Positions 19,523-25,847 of a DNA stretch of 36,781 nucleotides are shown here, in pieces; positions within the stretch are counted from its first letter, which is position 1; every line of letters starts with the position of its first letter. Source of the stretch: Mycolicibacterium canariasense (lineage in GTDB: Bacteria; Actinomycetota; Actinomycetes; Mycobacteriales; Mycobacteriaceae). The stretch spans positions 1-36,781 of the forward strand of contig NZ_LQOL01000030.1 in NCBI RefSeq assembly GCF_002101555.1. The letters run 5' to 3'. The notes below the pieces were generated by a model that had not been told where the DNA came from, searched no databases, and saw nothing but the letters and a program-made list of their open reading frames with translations. Made by a program: the position numbers and the translations under genes.

Positions 19523-20305
19523 GTGTCTGTTGCGCACATGGTGCTCATCGCGCTGGCCGGGGTGGGTGCCGGTGCGATCAACGCGATCGTCGGTTCCGGA
19601 ACGTTGATCACCTTTCCGACGCTGGTCGCGCTGGGCTATCCGCCGGTTACCTCGACGATGTCCAATGCCGTCGGGCTGGTGGCCGGCGGGGTATCGGGAA
19701 CCTGGGGTTACCGCCGCGAGCTGCGCGGGCAGTGGAACCGGTTGAAATGGCAGATCCCGGCATCGCTGGTCGGTGCCGGGTTGGGTGCGTGGCTGCTGCT
19801 GCACCTGCCCGAGAAGGTGTTCACCCAGATCGTGCCGGTGCTGCTGATCGGTGCGCTGATCCTGGTGGTGGTCGGCCCGCGTATCCAGTCCTGGGCCCGG
19901 CGCCGGGCCGAGGAGTCGGGCCAGTCGGCCGAGCACATCTCGGTGCGGCGGATGGCCGCACTGGTGCTGGCCACCTTCGCCGTCGGTATCTACGGCGGGT
20001 ACTTCACGGCGGCGCAGGGCATCCTGCTGGTCGGAGCCATGGGTGCGCTGCTGCCCGAGTCGATGCAGCGGATGAACGCGGCCAAGAATCTGCTGTCCCT
20101 GCTGGTCAATGTGGTTGCGGCGGTGGCCTACACGCTGGTGGCGTTCGACCGGATCAGCTGGGCGGCCGCCGGGCTGATCGCGGTGGGGTCGCTGCTGGGC
20201 GGCTTCCTGGGCGCCCACTACGGGCGGCGGCTGTCACCCAATGCGCTGCGCGCGGTGATCGTGGTGGTGGGACTGATTGGGCTGTACCGGTTGTTGTCGG
20301 TGTAA
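19523..20305 (+). CDS. TauE/SafE-family membrane anion transporter
   Basis: A 260-residue integral membrane protein with seven to eight hydrophobic segments. The N-terminal half contains the family pattern G-A-I-N-A-I-V-G-S-G-T-L-I-T-F-P-T-L and the C-terminal half its echo, G-I-Y-G-G-Y-F-T-A-A-Q-G-I-L. Members export or import sulfite, sulfoacetate or other organosulfur anions. The GTG at 19523 is 25 bases after der; ATG 19538 is an alternative that removes only five residues. The ligand cannot be told from sequence. A second member of the family follows it. Confidence 0.87.
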   Translation: MSVAHMVLIALAGVGAGAINAIVGSGTLITFPTLVALGYPPVTSTMSNAVGLVAGGVSGTWGYRRELRGQWNRLKWQIPASLVGAGLGAWLLLHLPEKVFTQIVPVLLIGALILVVVGPRIQSWARRRAEESGQSAEHISVRRMAALVLATFAVGIYGGYFTAAQGILLVGAMGALLPESMQRMNAAKNLLSLLVNVVAAVAYTLVAFDRISWAAAGLIAVGSLLGGFLGAHYGRRLSPNALRAVIVVVGLIGLYRLLSV

Positions 20306-20308
20306 TCT
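20303..20308 (+). promoter_or_regulatory. Candidate -10 for the Cys-Cys leader ORF and second exporter
   Basis: TAATCT overlaps the TAA stop of the first exporter gene and fits TAnnnT. A start near 20315 would leave about 25 untranslated bases before the leader ORF. TTGGGC at 20277-20282 could be a -35, but its 20-bp spacing is longer than usual. This is a motif match only. Confidence 0.3.
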
Positions 20309-20339
20309 GGCCGATGGCTTTGGCAACGGGAGGGCACAG

Positions 20340-20450
20340 ATGGGTGAGCGCGCGATCGCGGCGTCGCCGTCGGCGTTGTGCGCCCTCGAGCCTTTCTGGC
20401 CGTCGCGCCGGTTGATGGCTTTCGACGAGTGGTGTTGTCCGCGTCCCTGA
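20340..20450 (+). CDS. 36-residue Cys-Cys leader ORF upstream of a sulfite-exporter gene
   Basis: ATG 20340 is preceded by GGGAGGG (20328-20334) with a five-base spacer, the best ribosome site in this stretch. The frame codes for 36 residues and ends at TGA 20448-20450. It contains Cys at position 14 and a Cys-Cys pair (TGT TGT) at 32-33, three codons before the stop. Short ORFs with Cys runs before sulfur-metabolism genes act as cysteine-responsive attenuators in mycobacteria. The gene downstream is a TauE/SafE exporter, a family that handles sulfur anions. Function is inferred from position, ribosome site and the Cys pair; whether it is translated is untested. Confidence 0.5.
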   Translation: MGERAIAASPSALCALEPFWPSRRLMAFDEWCCPRP

Positions 20451-20468
20451 CGCCCCCACCCGTCCTCC

Positions 20469-20488
20469 CGGTCGCCGCGCGGTGACCG
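20469..20488 (+). promoter_or_regulatory. Hairpin between the leader ORF and the exporter gene
   Basis: CGGTCGCC (20469-20476) pairs with GGTGACCG (20481-20488) over eight bases, with one G-U, around the loop GCGC. It lies 18 bases after the leader ORF stop and 18 bases before the exporter ATG, whose own ribosome site (GAAAGC) is weak. This is where a stalled or released leader ribosome could change folding. No U-tract follows, so it is not an obvious terminator. Confidence 0.4.
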
Positions 20489-20506
20489 CACCCCCCGAAA
20501 GCAGCC

Positions 20507-21442
20507 ATGCGTTCGCTTCTCATCTTCACGCTTGTCGGTGTCGGCGCCCAGCTGGTCGACGGTGCCCTCGGCATGGCGTTCGGCGTCACCGCCTCGACCC
20601 TGCTCGTGCTGTCCGGGGTGGGCGCGGCGCAGGCCAGCGCGGCGGTGCACCTCGCCGAGGTGGGCACCACCTTCGCGTCCGGGCTGTCGCACTGGAAGTT
20701 CAAGAACATCGACTGGCCGTTGGTGGCCAAGCTCGGTGGTCCGGGTGCGCTGGGTGCGTTCGCCGGCGCGACCGTGCTGTCGTCGTTGTCCACCGAGCAG
20801 GCCGCCCCGCTGATGGCGACCATCTTGCTGGGCATCGGCCTGTATGTGCTGTTGCGGTTCTCGATGCGCACGCCCCTGACGTTCGGGGCGCGCGGTACCA
20901 GCCACAGTGCCAAGTTCCTTGCCCCGCTCGGCTTGTTCGGCGGGTTCATCGACGCCTCCGGCGGCGGGGGATGGGGCCCGGTGACCACCAGCACGCTGCT
21001 GTCGCAGGGCAAGACCGCGCCGCGCACCGTCATCGGTTCGGTGAGCGCGTCGGAGTTCCTGGTATCGGTGTCGGCGTCGCTGGGCTTCCTGGTGGGGTTG
21101 AAGCAGGATTTCCTGGCCAACTGGCCCGTGGTGGTCGGATTGATGGTCGGCGGCGTGCTCGCCGCGCCCCTGGCGGCCTGGCTGGTGAGCCGGGTCAGTC
21201 CCGCGCTGCTGGGCACCGGGGTCGGCGGGGTGATCGTGCTGACCAACAGCCAGAAGCTGCTCGCGTACTTCGGGGTGCATGCGCCGGCGTCGACCGTCGT
21301 GTACGCCGTCATCGTGGCGGTGTGGGCGGCGTTGGTGGGCTACGCCTGGCGGGTTTCGCGGACGCCCCAGCCCGCCGAACCGGCCCCGGCCGAGGACGCG
21401 GCGGAAACCGATGGGGCGATTGTGGTCGGGCGGGCCGGCTGA
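20507..21442 (+). CDS. TauE/SafE-family sulfite/anion exporter, second copy
   Basis: A 311-residue membrane protein with about eight hydrophobic segments up to residue 275, then a hydrophilic Pro/Glu/Ala-rich tail. The two half-repeats show G-V-G-A-Q-L-V-D-G-A-L-G-M-A-F-G-V near 11-27 and G-F-I-D-A-S-G-G-G-G-W-G-P near 145-157, the usual ion-path signatures of the larger TauE/SafE branch. It differs clearly from the 260-residue copy upstream, so the pair is not a recent duplication. The preceding Cys-Cys leader ORF suggests control by sulfur amino acid supply. The native substrate is unproved. Confidence 0.87.
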   Translation: MRSLLIFTLVGVGAQLVDGALGMAFGVTASTLLVLSGVGAAQASAAVHLAEVGTTFASGLSHWKFKNIDWPLVAKLGGPGALGAFAGATVLSSLSTEQAAPLMATILLGIGLYVLLRFSMRTPLTFGARGTSHSAKFLAPLGLFGGFIDASGGGGWGPVTTSTLLSQGKTAPRTVIGSVSASEFLVSVSASLGFLVGLKQDFLANWPVVVGLMVGGVLAAPLAAWLVSRVSPALLGTGVGGVIVLTNSQKLLAYFGVHAPASTVVYAVIVAVWAALVGYAWRVSRTPQPAEPAPAEDAAETDGAIVVGRAG

Positions 21443-21450
21443 GGTAGAGT
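21420..21450 (+). promoter_or_regulatory. Candidate tRNA-Pro promoter
   Basis: TAGAGT (21445-21450) fits a -10 element and TTGTGG (21420-21425) could be a -35 with 19-bp spacing. Together they would start transcription about 25 bases before the tRNA. They overlap the 3' end of the exporter gene. A tRNA gene must have a promoter nearby, but these hexamers are matched by eye. Confidence 0.4.
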
Positions 21451-21482
21451 TTCGTCCGCTGCCGGCGATCCCGGCGGCACCG

Positions 21483-21556
<74 letters not shown>

Positions 21557-21560
21557 CAAC

Positions 21561-21596
21561 GAAAACCCCCTCTGACCTCGGTCGGAGGGGGTTTTC
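21561..21596 (+). terminator. Intrinsic terminator after tRNA-Pro
   Basis: A 16-bp stem (21561-21576 with 21581-21596, one G-U pair) closes on CTCG. It has an A-rich left foot (GAAAACCCCC) and the matching GGGGGTTTTC on the right, the classic form with a T-rich 3' edge. It lies five bases after the tRNA and could also stop transcription coming from the element side. Confidence 0.92.
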
Positions 21597-21630
21597 TTGT
21601 ATCCGGGGGTTGTGCCAACTCGCTCCCCGA

Positions 21631-21680
21631 TGACACGCGGTGACACTCAAGCCTCTGTTTCGGTCTACAGTTCCGTGTCA
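21631..21680. repeat. TGACAC repeats before the integrase start
   Basis: TGACAC occurs at 21631 and 21641 (10 bp apart, direct) and in inverted form (GTGTCA) at 21675-21680, where its last base is the A of the integrase ATG. A further inverted pair, GTGACACC/GGTGTCAC, lies inside the gene at 21866-21885. One helical turn between direct copies suits binding by a multimeric protein, such as integrase arm sites or a repressor. They are short and could be chance. Confidence 0.35.
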
Positions 21681-22891
21681 TGGCGCGCATCCCGCACTAC
21701 GTCAAGATCGTCACCACGAAGGGCGGCGAGGCCCGCTACCAGGTCCGCATCGAGACCGGCAAAGTCGACGGGAAGCGCCACCAGGGCAAGCGCAATTTCA
21801 AGAAGCTGCAGGACGCCATCGACGCATACAGCGAGGCGCGCGGCGACCGATCCCGCGGGGTGCAGGTGACACCTTCAGGTGTCACGCTTCGTCAGGCCGC
21901 CGATGCCTACCTGGATGCGCTAAACGCCCGGCCCAACACCCGCACCGCCTATGCCGCGGTGCTGCGCCCAGCGATCGAACGATTGGGGGACCGTCCGGTG
22001 CAGGAGCTGCGCCGCGACGAGATCGAGAAACTTGTCACCGACATCTCGACCAAAGCGGTGCCGTCAGGGGACTGGCGCAAACCGTCGAAGTTGCCGGCGG
22101 GGGTGAAAGAGACGTGCGGGCCGTGGGCGCCAGGCAGCATCAAGCACATGCTCTCGCGGCTCGGTGCGGTGTACGGGCGATTGATCGAGGATGGGACGGT
22201 GCTGCGGAGTCCGCTCGATCATGTGAAGGGCCCGGCGCGGGTCAAGCGCGCCAAGGTGACGCTGACTGTCGCGCAGTGCCAACACTTGTTCGATCATCTC
22301 GAGTCCACCCGGGACCGCCTGGAGCACATGCACCATCTGGCGCTGCAAGCCGGCATGCGTCGTGGCGAGCTGGCGGGCTTGAAGTGGGATGACATCGATC
22401 TGGAGGCCGAAACGATGACGGTGGCGCGCCAGCGTGTACACAGCGAGGCTGGTGCCGTGGAGGCCGACACAAAAACCGACGCCGGCCGCCGCACGCTCCC
22501 GATCCCTTCGACACTGCTGCCCGTGCTCAAACGCGCTGTGCTGCGCTCGGAGGCAGAACAGAAATTGGTCGGTAACCGGTGGCAGGGCGATGGGACCGTC
22601 GTGTGCGACGAGTTGGGGCGCGCCTACTACCCCACGACCCTGAGCTATATGTGGCGCAATGCTCTCGCCGACGCCGGGCTACCTCACGTCCGACTGCACG
22701 ACGCGCGCCACACCTGTGGAACGTTGATGCATCTCAACGGGGTGCCGATCGCCGTCATCGCAGCGGTGCTGGGCCATACCGACGCCAGCTTCACTCAGCG
22801 GGTGTACGCGCACTCGCAGGAGGATGCGGTGACGCAGGGCATGGCGGTCTACGCGCGGGTGCTCGAAACCCGCGAGAAAGCCGCCACCTAG
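21680..22891 (+). CDS. int: Tyrosine-type site-specific integrase
   Basis: A 403-residue integrase. The N-terminal part (1-60) resembles the arm-binding AP2-like domain (Y-Q-V-R-I-E-T-G-K-x-D-G-K-R). A SAM-like core-binding domain covers about 70-175. The catalytic domain has Arg227 (G-M-R-R-G-E-L), His340-x-x-Arg343 (L-H-D-A-R-H), a late L-G-H, and the nucleophile Tyr376 in R-V-Y-A-H-S. The catalytic set is complete, so the enzyme is probably active. No good ribosome site precedes ATG 21680. Its position beside tRNA-Pro defines the left end of an integrated element. Confidence 0.94.
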   Translation: MARIPHYVKIVTTKGGEARYQVRIETGKVDGKRHQGKRNFKKLQDAIDAYSEARGDRSRGVQVTPSGVTLRQAADAYLDALNARPNTRTAYAAVLRPAIERLGDRPVQELRRDEIEKLVTDISTKAVPSGDWRKPSKLPAGVKETCGPWAPGSIKHMLSRLGAVYGRLIEDGTVLRSPLDHVKGPARVKRAKVTLTVAQCQHLFDHLESTRDRLEHMHHLALQAGMRRGELAGLKWDDIDLEAETMTVARQRVHSEAGAVEADTKTDAGRRTLPIPSTLLPVLKRAVLRSEAEQKLVGNRWQGDGTVVCDELGRAYYPTTLSYMWRNALADAGLPHVRLHDARHTCGTLMHLNGVPIAVIAAVLGHTDASFTQRVYAHSQEDAVTQGMAVYARVLETREKAAT

Positions 22892-22935
22892 CGGTGCTGT
22901 CACGTCCCTGTCGGCAATGGCATGGACAGGAGCGA

Positions 22936-22966
22936 GATGCATGTGCCGATGCACGCCTGCGATGCA
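22936..22966 (+). repeat. Three GATGCA iteron-like repeats before the excisionase-like gene
   Basis: GATGCA starts at 22936, 22948 and 22961, so copies are 12 and 13 bp apart in direct orientation; the last two share a preceding C. They lie 64 bases upstream of the excisionase-like ATG. Small excisionases commonly bind such phased direct repeats. The role as a Xis or autoregulatory site is inferred. Confidence 0.4.
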
Positions 22967-23029
22967 TTCATCTGTCTTCGGCGGCGTGTCGTGTGCTCGC
23001 ACTGGACGTGGTGGCGTTGAGCGCAGACC

Positions 23030-23308
23030 ATGGAGTGCATGGCGGGCAGTGAAGGTGGCAACGACGAACTGGTTCAGGCAGTAGTCACGCTTCTGCGTGC
23101 CGTCTCGACGGGGGCCACCAGCGCTCCGCCGCCACGAGCGCGCAAGCTGCTGCGGGTTGCCGAAGCTGCAGAACAGTTGGCCATCTCAGAAGCCCACGTG
23201 TACGCACTCATTCGCTCCGGGGAGATCCGCAGTGTGAAGCTCGGCAACGCACGCCGGATTGCCCCGAACGAGATCGAGCGCATCATGGCCGCCAGTGAGG
23301 CCAGTTGA
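23030..23308 (+). CDS. Excisionase-type helix-turn-helix protein
   Basis: A 92-residue protein. After a short N-terminal helix (about 10-25) the domain at 40-88 has the MerR-like winged HTH of excisionases: L-L-R-V-A-E-A-A-E-Q-L-A-I-S-E, H-V-Y-A-L-I-R-S-G-E-I, and V-K-L-G-N-A-R-R-I-A. Such proteins bend DNA at attachment sites to favour excision, or act as small regulators. ATG 23030 and ATG 23039 are both possible. It follows the integrase on the same strand, as recombination directionality factors often do. The next gene appears to be an expanded paralogue. Confidence 0.83.
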   Translation: MECMAGSEGGNDELVQAVVTLLRAVSTGATSAPPPRARKLLRVAEAAEQLAISEAHVYALIRSGEIRSVKLGNARRIAPNEIERIMAASEAS

Positions 23309-23572
23309 CCCGGTGACGCCTGGCGACCGTGAGGTGGCTGCAGCTGCATCAAGGAACGCCGGCACGCAGATGTCGCCGTGGGATTGCAGCTTGGCGCAGC
23401 CGATCTGGACCGCCGCTGAACCAGCGGAACACAGCGGCGGCGGCGACGACGGCAGGGCTGCCGCCGCAACACACCGGTCCAACTGAAGCGGCTGTGCCTG
23501 TAAGTCGTCAGACCTGCGGAAGTGCGTCGACGTCGGAGTGTCGGACTCCCGCACTGGCGCGTATCGCGAGAT

Positions 23573-24196
23573 ATGCGCACGATGGTGCACATGCAACTGG
23601 ACACGCTTCTCGACGTGGTGGCCACCGCGCTCCGCGAGCGTGAGCAGCAGCCGCAGGCGGAGCCCGACACGCTCACGCTCGCAGAAGCCGCAGAGTGGCT
23701 GGACGTGTCACGCTCGGCTCTGTGCGCAATGCTGCGTCGCGGCGAACTCGCCAGCATCACTATCGGTTCGCGCAGGTTCATTCAGGCGTCGGCCGTTCAC
23801 CGACTCTTCGACGCTGCTGCCGGCACCGCGCCGAAGCCGGAACCGGACAACAGCTACCAAACGCATGTACGGGCGCCCAAGAGGACAGCCGTCGCACCGT
23901 CGCCACCGTCGCCACCTCCGCTGCCGGAGCAAGCAGGCAAAGCGCGGGCCACGGGTGAACCGCGCCTATCGCGGCATCTTCGGGCGCTGCCCGCGCTGTC
24001 GCCCGCCTCGGCTGCCGAAGCCGAGGCGGCGCCGGTGACGGTGCACACCATGGATGAGGCAGCCGAGTTGCTGGCGTGTAGCAAGGGCAGGGTGCGTGCG
24101 ATGCTGCGCGACGGCCGGCTGACGCCGGTCACCGTGGGTCGCCGCGTGTTCGTCTCAGCGCGAGAGGTCGAGCGCTTGATGGCGCCCACGTCGTAA
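23573..24196 (+). CDS. Protein with two excisionase-type HTH domains
   Basis: 207 residues from ATG 23573; the frame is open back to 23522, and ATG 23582 or 23591 are also possible. A short N-terminal helix resembles that of the preceding gene. HTH one (33-80) has T-L-A-E-A-A-E-W-L-D-V-S-R and I-T-I-G-S-R-R-F. A Pro-rich linker (about 88-155, with P-S-P-P-S-P-P-P-L-P) leads to HTH two (159-204) with T-M-D-E-A-A-E-L-L-A-C-S and V-T-V-G-R-R-V-F. Known excisionases have one such domain. Two on one chain could hold two DNA sites at once. Whether it is an RDF or a transcription regulator cannot be told. Confidence 0.75.
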   Translation: MRTMVHMQLDTLLDVVATALREREQQPQAEPDTLTLAEAAEWLDVSRSALCAMLRRGELASITIGSRRFIQASAVHRLFDAAAGTAPKPEPDNSYQTHVRAPKRTAVAPSPPSPPPLPEQAGKARATGEPRLSRHLRALPALSPASAAEAEAAPVTVHTMDEAAELLACSKGRVRAMLRDGRLTPVTVGRRVFVSAREVERLMAPTS

Positions 24197-24198
24197 CC

Positions 24199-24235
24199 CC
24201 ACGGCGGGTGGACGCGGACTTGGACATCGCCGTGG
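24199..24235. terminator. Possible bidirectional hairpin between convergent genes
   Basis: CCACGGCG (24199-24206) and CGCCGTGG (24228-24235) form a perfect 8-bp stem with a 21-nt loop, exactly in the 41-bp gap between the plus-strand double-HTH gene and the first minus-strand gene. There is no T-tract and the loop is large, so this is a weak candidate. Confidence 0.35.
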
Positions 24236-24237
24236 CG

Positions 24238-24876
24238 TTACCGGCGCACCAACGCGCGAGCACCGCGAGTCGGAGCTGCCCCGAATGATTCGACTGTGTA
24301 GTTGCCGCCACCGCCGACGTCACGGTCGTCGCGGGCGTACTCGTCGTTGCCGACGATGATTCCGCCGCTGCGGGATGTCCACTGAACCGCGTGGAGGTGG
24401 CGGAAAAGGGATGCGGCCAGTGGGTGTGCGTGTGCTCGCTCGGGGGCATGGTTGTTCTCGGAGACGTCCCAGGTGACGGTGTTGCCGGCCAGGGTGATGG
24501 TCGCGTCGAGGCCGCAGCGGAAGACGGTGTGGGTCTTGCCTGCGCCGTCTCTGTGGCGGGTGATCACTGACTCGCGGATCGCCTTCTGTGACGGCTTGCG
24601 CCAGCGGGTCGCCGACGTGTTGCCGCGGCGCTCCCAGTGGCACATCAGAAAGTGTGCCTGTTCGCTCAGCGTGCTCACGATGGGATCGTTGGCGATCCGG
24701 GAGTGGTCGGCCCGCTGTGCGGGGGTCATGGTGCGCAGTCGATTCCACGCGCGATCGGTCTCCGCGGTCAGCGCCGCGATCTGCGCATCAGCGGCACGCT
24801 GCAGGGCGGCGCGCAGCTGGGCGGGCTGGCCGGTCGGCAGCGTGATGGTTCCGTGTTCCCAGGCGTAGCGGCTCAT
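24238..24876 (-). CDS. Uncharacterised mobile-element protein with a G-N-D-E-Y motif
   Basis: A 212-residue soluble protein that I cannot assign to a function. It starts M-S-R-Y-A-W-E-H-G-T-I. The middle (about 20-105) is helical and charged. The C-terminal part has T-W-D-V-S-E-N-N-H-A-P-E-R-A-H, then W-T-S-R-S-G-G-I-I-V-G-N-D-E-Y and a Gly-rich G-G-G-G-N-Y stretch near 188-198. I believe similar proteins occur unannotated on actinobacterial plasmids and phages, but this is from memory and unchecked. GAAGGGG lies close before the ATG. It converges with the double-HTH gene and probably has its own promoter. Confidence 0.7.
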   Translation of the reverse strand: MSRYAWEHGTITLPTGQPAQLRAALQRAADAQIAALTAETDRAWNRLRTMTPAQRADHSRIANDPIVSTLSEQAHFLMCHWERRGNTSATRWRKPSQKAIRESVITRHRDGAGKTHTVFRCGLDATITLAGNTVTWDVSENNHAPERAHAHPLAASLFRHLHAVQWTSRSGGIIVGNDEYARDDRDVGGGGNYTVESFGAAPTRGARALVRR

Positions 24877-24893
24877 AATTCCCCTTCGTTGTG

Positions 24894-24912
24894 TTCTCTA
24901 AAACAGAGAATA
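24894..24912 (-). promoter_or_regulatory. Promoter with overlapping inverted repeat for the minus-strand gene at 24,876
   Basis: On the minus strand TATTCT (24912-24907) fits a -10. A start near 24899 would leave a 23-base leader with the GAAGGGG ribosome site. TTCTCT (24894-24899) and AGAGAA (24905-24910) form a 6-bp inverted repeat that overlaps both -10 and start point, as an operator would. Confidence 0.45.
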
Positions 24913-24966
24913 GACGAGAGGTGTGACAGGTCGCGGGCGGCCGTTCCGCGGTGACGGCGTGGTCAC

Positions 24967-25770
24967 CTATTCGGTCGCGAAGAACACCGGGTCGGAGAAC
25001 ATGGCGATCGTCAACGCCCACAGGCCATCTGCGTCGGCAGGCACAGCCACGCAGGTGTTTGCTTCGGCAACCTCGCCGGTGTGCAGCTCACCAAAGCCGA
25101 GCAGCGAATCGGGAATGAAGCCACATTCGTCGCCATAGGTGCGGCTGTCTGAACCGACGAACTCCACCCAGATCTCGAGCGCCGGCCTCACGGGGTCGTC
25201 CCCGGTGTACGTCGCGCGCACCGGCACGATCCAGAACTCCATGCCCGGCGACGGTGCGGGATTGGACGGATCCGCGGCGGCCACCTCGGCGGTGGCCTCG
25301 CGCGGTGCGCCGAGCGTGACCGTCCACCCCGGCTCGGTGACCGTTTCCCCGATCAGCAGCGGGTTCTCCCGGCTGCCGGGTGGCGCACCGGCACCAGGGC
25401 CCTCGCTCGCACTGACGGATTCAGTGGGTGACGGCGGCTCAGCGCTGTCGAAAGCGTCATCGAAAACACCGCGCACCAGATCCATCAACGCGAAGCCGCT
25501 CACCACTGCACCGATCACAGCCACGACGACCGCGCCGGCGCTGGTCGCCTTCGGCCGCCCCGGCAGGCACAGCCCCACAACACCGAGAACGAGCGCGACT
25601 GGCAGCAACACTGCGCTGACCAGCAGCACAAACGGAGCGGCGATCAGCCCGAGGACCGCGACGGTCAGCGCGACCAACCCGACAGTGTTGCGGCGTTTGG
25701 CGTCCAGCTGCGCGAACGGATTCGGGTAGCCCGATGGCGGCGGGTAACCGCCAGGCGCAGGTGTCGTCAT
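24967..25770 (-). CDS. Membrane protein with C-terminal DUF4352-like domain
   Basis: A 267-residue protein. A cytoplasmic Pro/Gly/Tyr-rich start (1-20) leads to three hydrophobic segments (about 28-50, 51-70, 77-97), like DUF4190-type small membrane proteins. An acidic, Ser/Pro-rich linker (101-125) follows, then an outside domain (127-267) that begins E-N-P-L-L-I-G-E-T-V-T-E-P-G-W-T-V-T and contains F-W-I-V-P-V-R-A-T-Y-T-G-D. This pattern fits the immunoglobulin-like DUF4352 fold of Gram-positive lipoproteins. Cys181 and Cys205 (approximate) may form a disulfide. GAAAGGG precedes the ATG. Its role is unknown; sensing or surface binding is a guess. Confidence 0.75.
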   Translation of the reverse strand: MTTPAPGGYPPPSGYPNPFAQLDAKRRNTVGLVALTVAVLGLIAAPFVLLVSAVLLPVALVLGVVGLCLPGRPKATSAGAVVVAVIGAVVSGFALMDLVRGVFDDAFDSAEPPSPTESVSASEGPGAGAPPGSRENPLLIGETVTEPGWTVTLGAPREATAEVAAADPSNPAPSPGMEFWIVPVRATYTGDDPVRPALEIWVEFVGSDSRTYGDECGFIPDSLLGFGELHTGEVAEANTCVAVPADADGLWALTIAMFSDPVFFATE

Positions 25771-25847
25771 GGTGGCCCTTTCCGAGTTGAGGCGTCTTGC
25801 GTGCCTGCATCAAACCTGACGCGAATGCTGAGAGTGGTCGGTGGCGC

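Noticed and set aside
22907..22930. Inverted repeat CCTGTC/GACAGG after the integrase as a terminator
   Set aside because: Six base pairs with a 12-nt loop and no T-tract is too weak to call.
23259..23486. Small plus-strand frame between the two HTH genes
   Set aside because: It overlaps the first HTH gene, has no ribosome site, and its sequence is biased to Ala, Arg and Pro. I see no gene between 23309 and 23572.
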